Assembly: GCF_017874415.1 (NCBI RefSeq)
Contig: NZ_JAGGLM010000003.1
Span: 1 to 64,000, forward strand
Direction of reading: 5' to 3'
Length of the DNA stretch: 64,000 nt
Source: Clostridium algifaecis
Lineage (GTDB): Bacteria; Bacillota; Clostridia; Clostridiales; Clostridiaceae
Part shown: positions 26,745 through 37,113 of the stretch, in pieces
Numbering within the stretch: the stretch's first letter is position 1
How the letters are laid out: every line of letters begins with the position of its first letter
Made by a program: the position numbers and the translations under genes
The notes under the pieces: generated by a model
The model's input: the letters and a program-made list of their open reading frames with translations, nothing else
Databases searched by the model: none
Told to the model about the DNA's origin: nothing

Positions 26745-27806
26745 TCATTTCAAACAAGTATCTTTTAAATCATTACAAATTTGAATTAATTCATCATCAA
26801 AAACATTTCTATTTAATTTAATACTGGTTTCTCTTACCTTCTTTAAAATCTCATTTACATTTATGTTTCTATAATCTATATTTAACTTTTTAAGCTTTAT
26901 CATTACACTTTTTTTACCGGAATGTTTTCCAATGTAGACAGTCCTTATCGATCCTATATCATATGGATTATAAGGTTCATAGGTATTTGGATCCTTTTCC
27001 ATTCCATCTACATGAATACCTGATTCACATTTGAAAATATCTTCTCCTATTACAGGTTTCATACAATATATTTTCTCATAGGATAATTTTTCATACACTT
27101 TTGTCAATTTCTTGATTACTTTTAAGTCTCCAGATAACTTCCCATTTTTTATAACTTTAAGTCCCAAAATAACCTCTTCAAGTGCTGCAAGTCCATAAAT
27201 CTGTCCATTAAAAGCTGCCGTTATTGAATCTGCTCCATCCATACAGGCTTCAATGCTTATTGCCGTTGCCATATAAAATCCGCTGTCTGCACACAAATCC
27301 ACATTTGAAGAAAAATATCTTCTTATATTTTCTATCAATCTATCCAAACCATAAATATCATATTTTATAACGCCTTTTATTCTGACACATTCAACATCCA
27401 ATTTATTGAAAATTTCAATATTTTTCTCCAAGCACAATTGATCTATGGCTTTAATATCAACTTCAATCATTATCCTACTGTTTCTCAATCTATTTAAAAT
27501 TTCTTTATTTAAATTCAGTAACTCCTTATAATCTATAACTAAACATTTAAAATTCATCTTATATCTATCTATAAAATGTAGATTTGAAATATTATCAATT
27601 CTATATATATAGTCTAAATTTTCAGGTAAATTTTTTACCTTGTTTAGCACAACATCATTGATTTCTATTATATCTACCCCAAGATCTTTAAGAAGCATAA
27701 GAAATTCTCTTGAAACATCGCTATTAATTTCTTTTAATTTATTTGTAACCTCAAGCAAACTTCTATCTATAATAATTTTTCTGCTATTCCTCAGTACAAT
27801 TGACAT
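26745..27806 (-). CDS. nifV-omega: Homocitrate synthase, omega subunit
   Basis: The 353-residue partner of nifV-alpha. Residues 1-200 form a degenerate barrel lacking the DTTLRDGEQ catalytic motif. The C-terminal part has CESGIHVDGMEKDPNTYEPY near 275 and IGKHSGKKSVM near 310, the segments that close the active site in homocitrate and isopropylmalate synthases. The ATG at 27806 with AAGGTGAT upstream is preferred over one 13 codons earlier, inside the end of nifN-B. It is adjacent to nifN-B on one side and nifV-alpha on the other. Confidence 0.92.
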   Translation of the reverse strand: MSIVLRNSRKIIIDRSLLEVTNKLKEINSDVSREFLMLLKDLGVDIIEINDVVLNKVKNLPENLDYIYRIDNISNLHFIDRYKMNFKCLVIDYKELLNLNKEILNRLRNSRIMIEVDIKAIDQLCLEKNIEIFNKLDVECVRIKGVIKYDIYGLDRLIENIRRYFSSNVDLCADSGFYMATAISIEACMDGADSITAAFNGQIYGLAALEEVILGLKVIKNGKLSGDLKVIKKLTKVYEKLSYEKIYCMKPVIGEDIFKCESGIHVDGMEKDPNTYEPYNPYDIGSIRTVYIGKHSGKKSVMIKLKKLNIDYRNINVNEILKKVRETSIKLNRNVFDDELIQICNDLKDTCLK

Positions 27807-27819
27807 ATATATCACCTTC

Positions 27820-30504
27820 TCAATCTCGCAGAATATGAAAATCAACTTTACTATTTGATGTTTTATTTTTTATAATTTCATTAACAGCCCTAACAATTCC
27901 TTTATTTATAGAATCATACATTTCTATTAACTTAATTCCTTTTGCCTCCAATCTTTCTCTTGGTTCAAATCCTGCCCTTAATGCAAGAACTGCATCGCAA
28001 TCCCCTATAATTTTAATGGTTTTTGAAATTTTATCTTCATGTTCATCACACTCATCAGATCCAGTACAATATTTATCCACATTTCTTTTTTCCAAGAATC
28101 TTATATTTCCAGAATCATATGAATAAATATAAAACTCAGTAGAATGTCCGAAATGCTGATCTATATTGATACCTGATTTTGATGAAATTGCAAACTTATA
28201 TTTTCCACTCTCAGATACATTTTTTTCTACATTGCTTGAACATTTATCAAAGCAACTGCCACATCCAATATTTCTGAAATCTATAGAACAATCCTGTGCC
28301 AAAGTTCCTATAGCATCTGCCCTGCATTGCCTGCAGTTATACATCTGTTTTATGTTCACTTCACAATCTTTTCTCATTTGATTTAACTCTATATTGGAGA
28401 CAAGCGGTAATTTTTCAAATTTACTTCCCTGAACTGGTATCATGTGCATTATATTAGTCATATATGCCCCACATTGTTTAACCTTTTTTACCACATCTTT
28501 GATATGTTTATCATTTATTCCTTTTAGCATAACTATATTAACTTTACAGATTGTGCCTTTAGAACATAGATACCTAAGTCCTGTAAGCTGATTATTCAAA
28601 AGTATTTCAGCTCCTTCTTCGCCATAATATTTATGTCCCAAATAATTAACTTCTCTATATATTTTTGCACCTATTTTCTTATCCACTGCATTTATAGTTA
28701 CAGTTATATGTGATACCCCGAGTTCTACAAGTTGATTTGCATAGAAGGGAAGCATAAGTCCATTAGTTGACAAGCAAAATGTAGTTTCTGGTGAATCTTT
28801 TCTTATAAGTTCAAGTGATTCCTTTACTTCACTAAAATTTGCCAGCGCATCACCTGGTCCTGCTATACCTACAACAGTCAAATTCTTCATTTTACTTTTA
28901 ACTAATTTAAATTTTTCAAGTGCTTGTTTAGGACTTAGAATTTCACTAGTAACTCCAGGCCTGCTTTCATTTGCGCAATCATATTTTCTACTACAGTAAT
29001 TACAACTTATATTACATTTTGGTGCTATAGGTATATGCATTCTTGCAAACTTATGGGCATTATCACCAAAACACGGATGAGTAGAGGTTTTGTTACAACT
29101 TAATTCCATATTATCTTTCATCTTAGCCATAGGTGCATAAAAATCATTATATGCTTTCTCCCTATAGGTATCCTGTACATGCTCAAGCATAGCATTTGCC
29201 ACACTGTCTATTAAAAATGATGAGCCATTATATCCTGTTATTATTTGCCTTTGTCCTCCAACTCTATCATGAATAGGAAATCCAATTCTTATTATTTTGA
29301 TTCCAATTCTTTTAGCCATTCTTCTTCCATCAGAATTTCCTATCAAAAGATTTATTTTTAACTTTTTAGCATAACTTTCCATAGTACCAAAATCAGTGTC
29401 ATCTAAAACAATAGAATCCTCCTTCTGAACTTTAAGTTCTTCCTTAAGTCTTTTTCTCAAAGCTTCATTTTTAGATCCCATACCAACCATCTTTATAAGT
29501 ATTCCATTCTCCAGACACAGTCTTGCAGTTGCATATACAAGTTCTGGTTCACCATACAGTATTACTCTGGCTTCACCAGTATATTTATGGTTGTCTATCA
29601 TGGCATCTAAATATCTGCCTCTTTGAGTTATATAATCTTCAGGTATAGAAAAACCTGTTATTTTCGATATTAATGAGATAAATTCATTTGTATTTCTAAG
29701 ACCTATTGGTATATTGCATTTATAAAGTGGTACTCCAAATTTATCTCTCAAATATATTCCCGGTGAATTTTCATCTGATACCGTTCTTCCCATTTCAATT
29801 GTAGCTATAGAACCCGGCATCTTTTTTATATCATCTATCTTGGTGCCTCCTTTAGGCACTCTTCTATACTTTTCATTATGCGGTGAATCAAGTGTATTTG
29901 ATACATCCGGCAAAATAGTATATCCTATTTCAAAAGAGTTCAATATTTCCTTTATATTTCTCACATCTCCTGGATTTAAATTGGCACATATAATATTTAA
30001 CTTTCCAGTTTTTTCTGATTTTTCACAAACTTGTTCTACAATTTTTCTAAGTACAACAAAATATCCTTCAGCTTGTGTAGCACCATATCCGGGAGTAGAT
30101 GCAGTTATTATCTTTATATTCTTAATTTCTTCATTATTTTTTTCTTCTTCATAAAATTCCTCTACTATTCTTCTAGTATCCTCTCCAATAGTCTCTGCCA
30201 AACATGTAGTAAGCACCCCAATAGTAGTAGGATTGTACATCTTAATCATGTTTTTTAATCCCTTTTTAAGATTCTTAGTTCCACCATATACAGTACCTTG
30301 TTCAGTAAGAGCAGACGATGCTATATCCACAGGCTCATTGTAATGCGTAGCCATATGTCTTCTAATATAAGTACTGCAGCCTTGAGATCCATGTAATATG
30401 ACCATATTGTTTTCTATCCCCTTAAACGCCATAACCCCACCCATTGGCATACACATCTTACATGGATTTATATCTACATTTACCAGTTTCTTATTGCTCA
30501 TCAT
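27820..30504 (-). CDS. nifN-B: NifN-NifB fusion protein (FeMo-cofactor scaffold and radical-SAM synthase)
   Basis: The 894-residue fusion makes NifB-co and matures it on the NifEN scaffold. Residues 1-430 are NifN, with INPCKMCMPMGGVMAFKGI near the start. From about 490 comes NifB, with the radical-SAM cysteines in APKCNISCNYCSRKYDC (CxxxCxxC). The C-terminal 115 residues form a NifX/NafY-type cofactor-binding domain, including INIDQHFGHSTEFYIY. The fusion is established for C. pasteurianum and relatives. I choose ATG 30504, 7 bases from GAGGAG; two adjacent start codons are also possible. Confidence 0.95.
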   Translation of the reverse strand: MMSNKKLVNVDINPCKMCMPMGGVMAFKGIENNMVILHGSQGCSTYIRRHMATHYNEPVDIASSALTEQGTVYGGTKNLKKGLKNMIKMYNPTTIGVLTTCLAETIGEDTRRIVEEFYEEEKNNEEIKNIKIITASTPGYGATQAEGYFVVLRKIVEQVCEKSEKTGKLNIICANLNPGDVRNIKEILNSFEIGYTILPDVSNTLDSPHNEKYRRVPKGGTKIDDIKKMPGSIATIEMGRTVSDENSPGIYLRDKFGVPLYKCNIPIGLRNTNEFISLISKITGFSIPEDYITQRGRYLDAMIDNHKYTGEARVILYGEPELVYATARLCLENGILIKMVGMGSKNEALRKRLKEELKVQKEDSIVLDDTDFGTMESYAKKLKINLLIGNSDGRRMAKRIGIKIIRIGFPIHDRVGGQRQIITGYNGSSFLIDSVANAMLEHVQDTYREKAYNDFYAPMAKMKDNMELSCNKTSTHPCFGDNAHKFARMHIPIAPKCNISCNYCSRKYDCANESRPGVTSEILSPKQALEKFKLVKSKMKNLTVVGIAGPGDALANFSEVKESLELIRKDSPETTFCLSTNGLMLPFYANQLVELGVSHITVTINAVDKKIGAKIYREVNYLGHKYYGEEGAEILLNNQLTGLRYLCSKGTICKVNIVMLKGINDKHIKDVVKKVKQCGAYMTNIMHMIPVQGSKFEKLPLVSNIELNQMRKDCEVNIKQMYNCRQCRADAIGTLAQDCSIDFRNIGCGSCFDKCSSNVEKNVSESGKYKFAISSKSGINIDQHFGHSTEFYIYSYDSGNIRFLEKRNVDKYCTGSDECDEHEDKISKTIKIIGDCDAVLALRAGFEPRERLEAKGIKLIEMYDSINKGIVRAVNEIIKNKTSNSKVDFHILRD

Positions 30505-30527
30505 CAATCATCTCCTCAAAATTTCTT

Positions 30528-31865
30528 TTATACATAATTCCAAACAGGACTATTTACCGTAAGGTCTATCTCTTTTGCAAAATTTATCGCACCTTGAAAT
30601 CCACCAAGTATATGTTTTCTCTCATGATTATGGTCACAAAATGCAACTCCAAGTTTATATGCAAGTGGTCTTTCTTTAACTCCACCTACTAATATATCCG
30701 CTCCTTTTTCAACCATGAATTTTTCAAGTTCATAAGGATTGGCATCATCCAGTATTACAGTTCCCTCATTTGTAATCTTCTCGATTATATCGTAATCCTC
30801 AGGTTTACCTGTCTGAGTTCCAACCATAATAGTTTCTATACCAAGATCTCTAAACTGTTTTATAAGTGATATTGCTTTATATCCTCCCCCTACATATATA
30901 GCAGCTTTTTTACCAGTCAATCTTCTCCTATAATAATCTAATTCAGGTTGAATTTTTTCTTCTTCTTGCCTTATAAAATCTTCAGCTTTCTGTATCGTCT
31001 CTTCATTTCCCATAATATTAGCAATTTGAAGCAATGAATTTTCTGTGTCCTCCAATCCTACAAAACTTGTTTTTATAAATGGAATGTCATATAAACTTTC
31101 CATCTTTTTAGCTAAGTATCCCATAGAGCCTGCACATTGAACTATATTCAGCTTGGCTTCGGGGGCCTTTATTATCTCATCATATTTTCCATCACCTGTT
31201 AATTTGGAAACAATATCTATTCCTATTCTTTTCAAATAATTTTCTACCACCCAAACTTCACCTGCTAGATTGAAGTCGCCAAGATAATTGATTCCATTTA
31301 CCTTCTTTTTGCTTTTTTTCTCGCCTATAAGTTTTATTATTGCATCACAGGCAGCTCTGTACCCCATTGATTTATTTCCAGAAAATCCAGGAGATTTTAC
31401 CGGTATAACTCTTATCGAATACTTTTTCTCCGCCATTTTACAAACGGCATCTATATCATCACCAATAACCCCAACTATACAAGTTGCATATACAAAAATA
31501 ACTTTGGGATGGAACTTCTCAACAATTTCATCAAGAGAATCCTTTAACTTTCTCTCTCCTCCAAATATGACATCTGTTTCGCTTAAGTCTGTAGAAAAAC
31601 TATTTCTGAACAATTCAGAGCCACTACTCAAACTACCTCTAAGATCCCACGTATAAGCTGCACATCCTATAGGTCCATGAATCAAATGAAAGGCATCAGT
31701 TATAGGATTTAAGACTACTCTAGCTCCACAATACACACAGGCTCTCTGGCTGACTGCGCCCGATACACTGTTTTGATCACATTTAAGTTTGTTTTCATTA
31801 TTTTTAGAATTGTAACATACAAATTCTTTTCTATCTTCTATAATTTCAGCTTTTCTATTTTCCAT
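30528..31865 (-). CDS. nifE: Nitrogenase cofactor assembly scaffold NifE
   Basis: This 445-residue alpha-like subunit of the NifEN scaffold completes FeMo-cofactor by adding Mo and homocitrate. CVYCGARVVLNPITDAFHLIHGP (partly quoted, near residue 40-60) carries the cluster cysteines, and YATCIVGVIGDDIDAV near 130 the third one. The ATG at 31865, after GGAGGCGAG, replaces a start 16 codons earlier that has no ribosome site. A 17-bp hairpin separates it from nifK, and nifN-B follows 23 bases on. Confidence 0.94.
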   Translation of the reverse strand: MENRKAEIIEDRKEFVCYNSKNNENKLKCDQNSVSGAVSQRACVYCGARVVLNPITDAFHLIHGPIGCAAYTWDLRGSLSSGSELFRNSFSTDLSETDVIFGGERKLKDSLDEIVEKFHPKVIFVYATCIVGVIGDDIDAVCKMAEKKYSIRVIPVKSPGFSGNKSMGYRAACDAIIKLIGEKKSKKKVNGINYLGDFNLAGEVWVVENYLKRIGIDIVSKLTGDGKYDEIIKAPEAKLNIVQCAGSMGYLAKKMESLYDIPFIKTSFVGLEDTENSLLQIANIMGNEETIQKAEDFIRQEEEKIQPELDYYRRRLTGKKAAIYVGGGYKAISLIKQFRDLGIETIMVGTQTGKPEDYDIIEKITNEGTVILDDANPYELEKFMVEKGADILVGGVKERPLAYKLGVAFCDHNHERKHILGGFQGAINFAKEIDLTVNSPVWNYV

Positions 31866-31893
31866 AAACTCGCCTCCAAAAGCCTTATTTAAA

Positions 31894-31944
31894 GTGGATG
31901 TCACACTAAGCATAATTTCTAAAAATTCTTAATGCGACATCCAC
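31894..31944 (-). terminator. Long hairpin between nifK and nifE
   Basis: On the minus strand two 17-base arms (31928-31944 and 31894-31910) pair completely, with two G-U pairs, around a 17-base loop. No T-tract follows, so it is more likely an RNA-stability or processing element, or a weak attenuator, than a full terminator. It divides structural (HDK) from assembly (E, N-B, V) genes. Confidence 0.55.
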
Positions 31945-31956
31945 AACAATTAGTTT

Positions 31957-33321
31957 TTATCTTACTACTTCAAAATCTTCTTCCGCACACTCTCTTTCTA
32001 CCTTGTCAAGCATAACATTGCACATTGACTCAACAAGCTTTATTGCACCACAGTATCCAACCTTCGGAGTATATTGATGTCCATATCTGTCCATTACAGG
32101 AAATCCAAATCTAACGAATGGGATATCCTCTTCTCTTGCTATAAATTTACCATAAGTATTGGATATGAGCAGATCCACACCTTCATTTTTTATGAGCTGA
32201 TGCATCTCAAAGAAATCACTATCAGCCTTAACAACTCCACCATCTATACCAGCATCGTCCATCATACTTTTGATTTTCTTTTCAAATATTGATCCCGGGG
32301 TACCTGTTATTACATATTTCGGTATCATACCTAAAGTTATAACAAACTGGGTAAGTGAAATAACCACATCAGGATCACCAACTATAGCTACTTTTTTACC
32401 ATTGAAATATTGTGCACTATCAAGCATTAAATCAAGCAGTTGACCTCTTTCCTCCTCAAGTTCTTCGGGTACCTCCTTGCCGGTTAATTTAACTAACGTC
32501 ATCAATAAATCATCCATAGCATCAATCCCTATAGGAGCTTCCAATGTCTCAAAAGGTACTTTGCACTTGGTTTCCAGTTTCTTAGCTGCATCCCCTGAAG
32601 CAAAACTTCCAAAGGCTATAGTTGCATCTGAATTTCCTGCATCTACTATATCTTCAATTTTTGTTCCACCTTTAGGGAATATTTTATAATCTCCTGTATT
32701 TGGAACATCAAATACTCCATTTGTATCAGGAAATATTATATATGGGATATCCATAAGTTTGAATATTCTCTTCATCTCTTTCATATCAGCAGGTCCAACA
32801 AATCCTGGTATTATATTGATCTTGTCGTTCTTCTTTCCGCTGTTAACTGAAAGATATTCAACCATACTTCTTACCATATTTGAAAATCCGGTAACATGTG
32901 ATCCAACATAACTTGGAGTATTAGTATGAATAACTAATTTTCCTTCAGGTATTTCCATCTCTCTTATATAACTAGGCAAATCATCTCCTATAGTCTCTGA
33001 CAAACAAGTTGTATGAATAGCTATTATATCTGGATTATACATTGCAAATATATTTTTAACAGCAGCTTTTACATTTGCCCCACCACCAAATACACAAGCA
33101 CCTTCTGTAAATGAACTGGAGGAAGCCATTGCTGGTTCCTTGAAATGTCTTGAAAGTACCGTCCTGTGATAAGAACAACATCCCTGCGATCCATGACTGT
33201 GTGGCAAGCAATTGTGGATACCAAAAGCTGCATACATAGCTCCAACCGGCTGGCAAGTCTTGGCTGGATTTATTCTCAAAGCTTTTCTTTTAACTAATTC
33301 TTTTGGTGTTGCATCTAACAT
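31957..33321 (-). CDS. nifK: Nitrogenase molybdenum-iron protein beta chain
   Basis: This 454-residue subunit holds part of the P-cluster in the dinitrogenase tetramer. It lacks the roughly 50-residue N-terminal extension of proteobacterial NifK, the short form known in C. pasteurianum. P-cluster cysteines are visible in PAKTCQPVGAMYAAFGI, HGSQGCCSYHR, and HTTCLSETIGDD. Its ATG overlaps the nifD stop (TAATG), indicating translational coupling for equal amounts of the two subunits. Confidence 0.96.
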   Translation of the reverse strand: MLDATPKELVKRKALRINPAKTCQPVGAMYAAFGIHNCLPHSHGSQGCCSYHRTVLSRHFKEPAMASSSSFTEGACVFGGGANVKAAVKNIFAMYNPDIIAIHTTCLSETIGDDLPSYIREMEIPEGKLVIHTNTPSYVGSHVTGFSNMVRSMVEYLSVNSGKKNDKINIIPGFVGPADMKEMKRIFKLMDIPYIIFPDTNGVFDVPNTGDYKIFPKGGTKIEDIVDAGNSDATIAFGSFASGDAAKKLETKCKVPFETLEAPIGIDAMDDLLMTLVKLTGKEVPEELEEERGQLLDLMLDSAQYFNGKKVAIVGDPDVVISLTQFVITLGMIPKYVITGTPGSIFEKKIKSMMDDAGIDGGVVKADSDFFEMHQLIKNEGVDLLISNTYGKFIAREEDIPFVRFGFPVMDRYGHQYTPKVGYCGAIKLVESMCNVMLDKVERECAEEDFEVVR

Positions 33322-34937
33322 TATTTTTCACCTCCTGAAACTGCTACTTTTCCATCTAATAATGGCTGCTTTTTCCAAGGTGGAGTTAAATACTTCCATG
33401 CCGGAGTATATACTCCTCTTGCAAGTTCTCTAGCAAATATTACTGCTCCTTTAAATCCTGCATATGGTCCTGTATAGTCATAAGAATGAAGCTGTCTTGA
33501 TAGAACTCCCATTTTTTCAATAACATATTTTTCTTTTACACCTGTCAAAAACATATCCGGATGTAATCTTTTTATAAAGCTTTCCAACTCATGTCCATTT
33601 ATGTCATCTATTATTACAGTATTATTATCCATTTGCTTTTCAAGACCACCATAATAATTTAATGGCACACCTTCTGATTTAAGTACTTCTGCCCTCTCTT
33701 CAGGTATTATGACACGGTATTTTTCTTCATCTTTATGAACTGTTATTTCAGGTATATTTTTAGTATCTGCATCCATTTTTATTGTTGGAATAACTTCACT
33801 TCCTTCATAATCATCACGATGTCCAAATTCATGACCTGCAAGAATAGTCTTTATTCCAAGATCTTCAAGTAATACTTGATATGTTTGAGCTCTTGATCCT
33901 CCAACATACAAACAAGCCACTTTTCCCTCAAGTCTCTCCCTATAGTAATTTATATCATCTTCAATTTCTCCAATCTCTTCTGCAATGACAGCCTCTGTTC
34001 TTTTATACAAATCCGGATCATCAAAAACTTTAGCTAATTCTCTTAAAGTATCAATAGTTCCTTGTATGCCTATAAAGTTACATTTAATCCATGGAATTCC
34101 ATACTTAGTTTCCATCATATTAGCTATATAGTTAATCGATCTATAACACTGTACTAAATTTACATCTGCCAAATTAGAATTTTGAATGTCTCCATAACTT
34201 GCATCACCAGTAAGAGTAGCGCTAACAGTATATCCTATTTTATTGAGAATTCTTTCAATTTCCCAGGAATCACCACCAATATTGTACTCACCAAGTAAAT
34301 TAATAGAATACTTCTTGTGCTCACCTTTTCCAGTTCCAATTATGTCATTCATAACAGTATTATTTGCTATATGGTGTCCTGCTGATTGTGTTACACCTTT
34401 ATATCCTTCGCAGTTGAATGCAAGTATTGGTATACCATATTTTTTTCTTGATGCAGCTGCAACTGCCTGTATATCATCACCAATAAGCCCAACAGGACAT
34501 GTTGCATATACACCTACGGCCTTAGGATGGAAAATTTCAATTGCTTCATCTATCGCTTTCTGCAATTTATCAGCTCCACCAAAAACTATATTTTTTTCCT
34601 GCAGGTCAGTGCCAAAAACATATTCATTGAAATTTTGACCGCCTTCCTTAGGTTTTGATTTAAATCTTCTTCCACCCCAAGTATAAAAAGCGCATCCTAC
34701 AGGTCCATGAGTTATATGAACCATATCTTTAATAGGTCCCATAACAACACCTTTACACCCAGCATAACAACAACCTCTAGATGTAATTACACCTGGTACA
34801 GTTCTTACATTCGCTGTAATAACTGGATTAGGATCTTCTTCTGTCTTTATGACAATGTGTTCTTTTCTCTTTTTATATGTTTTAGCAGGATATGGTTCTA
34901 AAACTTCATCAACAATTTTACTTAATTCATTTTTCAT
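33321..34937 (-). CDS. nifD: Nitrogenase molybdenum-iron protein alpha chain
   Basis: This 538-residue catalytic subunit carries FeMo-cofactor. P-cluster Cys: SRGCCYAGCKG and HGPVGCAFYTW, with ATCPVGLIGDD. The cofactor Cys is in NLVQCYRSINYI near residue 265 and the cofactor His in QLHSYDYTGPYAGFKGA near the C-terminus. About 50 extra residues around 370-430 (HRDDYEGSEVI to LNYYGGLEKQ) correspond to the insertion known in C. pasteurianum NifD. Overlaps nifK by one base. A standard Mo-type enzyme, not VnfD or AnfD. Confidence 0.96.
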   Translation of the reverse strand: MKNELSKIVDEVLEPYPAKTYKKRKEHIVIKTEEDPNPVITANVRTVPGVITSRGCCYAGCKGVVMGPIKDMVHITHGPVGCAFYTWGGRRFKSKPKEGGQNFNEYVFGTDLQEKNIVFGGADKLQKAIDEAIEIFHPKAVGVYATCPVGLIGDDIQAVAAASRKKYGIPILAFNCEGYKGVTQSAGHHIANNTVMNDIIGTGKGEHKKYSINLLGEYNIGGDSWEIERILNKIGYTVSATLTGDASYGDIQNSNLADVNLVQCYRSINYIANMMETKYGIPWIKCNFIGIQGTIDTLRELAKVFDDPDLYKRTEAVIAEEIGEIEDDINYYRERLEGKVACLYVGGSRAQTYQVLLEDLGIKTILAGHEFGHRDDYEGSEVIPTIKMDADTKNIPEITVHKDEEKYRVIIPEERAEVLKSEGVPLNYYGGLEKQMDNNTVIIDDINGHELESFIKRLHPDMFLTGVKEKYVIEKMGVLSRQLHSYDYTGPYAGFKGAVIFARELARGVYTPAWKYLTPPWKKQPLLDGKVAVSGGEK

Positions 34938-34958
34938 AAAATCATCCTTTCATAAAAA

Positions 34959-35351
34959 CTAAATAGCTGCATCTCCAGTTTCTTCCGTTCTTATTCTTAT
35001 AGCATCAGTAATCTTAGACACAAATATTTTTCCATCTCCAGGATTTCCAGTTTTATTTATTCCAATTATAGTATCTACAACTTCTTTTACATTTTCATCT
35101 TTGGCTAATATAATAATCATCCTCTTGGAAATCAATCTGTGAACTTCAGATATCTGCTCCATAATTTTTTTATTCGATACATCTGATATATCTTCCTCAG
35201 ATATATAATCCTTGATTAAAGAAAAATCCACCTTTTTTTTACCCCGTCCAAGAACATCTTTACATGTAATAGAAGAAAAACTAGCTTTAGCAAGAGCATC
35301 TTTTGTTTTGCCTACCATATTCATCCTAATAATAGCAATAACTTCTTTCAT
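34959..35351 (-). CDS. nifI2: PII-type nitrogenase switch protein NifI2
   Basis: This 130-residue PII-like protein has an extended T-loop region (about residues 38-78, DFSLIKDYISEEDISDV) and a C-terminal GNPGDGKIFVSKITDAIRIRT segment. With NifI1 it forms the switch that blocks dinitrogenase when ammonium is available and is relieved by 2-oxoglutarate, as shown in methanogens. It sits between nifI1 and nifD, the position diagnostic for NifI2. There is no DraT/DraG pair here, so this is the likely post-translational control. Confidence 0.93.
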   Translation of the reverse strand: MKEVIAIIRMNMVGKTKDALAKASFSSITCKDVLGRGKKKVDFSLIKDYISEEDISDVSNKKIMEQISEVHRLISKRMIIILAKDENVKEVVDTIIGINKTGNPGDGKIFVSKITDAIRIRTEETGDAAI

Positions 35352-35369
35352 TATGCATTCCTCCCTCTT

Positions 35370-35696
35370 CTACAATTCATTTGTACCTGAACTTATTGTA
35401 TATGCTTCTTCTACAGGAGTTATAAATATCTTTCCATCACCAAAAGCTCCTTTATTACCAGTTTTTGCATTCTTGGTAATAATTTTTACAATATCATCCT
35501 TGTCATCATCTTTTATTACTATCAGAAGCATTTGTTTTGGTATCTCATCATAAAATATTTCTCCAACTTTTACTCCCCTTTGTTTGCCCCTGCCAACTAC
35601 ATCAAATTTAGTAACTGCAGGAAACCCAGCATCACACAATTCGGAAAGTACAGTTGTAACCTTTTCTGGTCTTATAATAGCTTTTACCATTAACAT
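35370..35696 (-). CDS. nifI1: PII-type nitrogenase switch protein NifI1
   Basis: This 108-residue PII-like protein begins MLMVKAIIRPEKVTTVLSEL. FDVVGRGKQRGVKVGEIFYDE near residue 31 is the NifI1 form of the T-loop region, and GDGKIFITPVEEAYTISSG near 88 closes the PII fold. It lies directly after nifH and 19 bases before nifI2. The two proteins work as a pair on the MoFe protein. The start could be the first ATG or one two codons on. Confidence 0.93.
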   Translation of the reverse strand: MLMVKAIIRPEKVTTVLSELCDAGFPAVTKFDVVGRGKQRGVKVGEIFYDEIPKQMLLIVIKDDDKDDIVKIITKNAKTGNKGAFGDGKIFITPVEEAYTISSGTNEL

Positions 35697-35765
35697 TTAT
35701 TGAACACTCCCCTTTTTTATGTTAAACTATACATGGTTAAAATTTAATTATTAAATATTTTATAT

Positions 35766-35800
35766 ATATCTCTTTAATTGGCTCAAAATTAAAGGGATAT
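35766..35800 (-). terminator. Hairpin between nifH and nifI1
   Basis: Arms at 35766-35779 and 35787-35800 match at 13 of 14 positions (G-U possible at the odd one) around a 7-base loop. There is no strong T-tract. A hairpin here would protect the 3' end of nifH mRNA or reduce read-through, giving more NifH than downstream proteins, a known need of nitrogenase. Confidence 0.55.
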
Positions 35801-35839
35801 TTATTTCTAGTTTATATTTTATAAATTTCATATTCATTT

Positions 35840-37113
<1,274 letters not shown>

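Noticed and set aside
31957-34937. Alternative (V- or Fe-only) nitrogenase
   Set aside because: No vnfG/anfG delta-subunit gene lies between D and K, and NifN-B, NifE and modABC accompany the genes, so it is the Mo enzyme.
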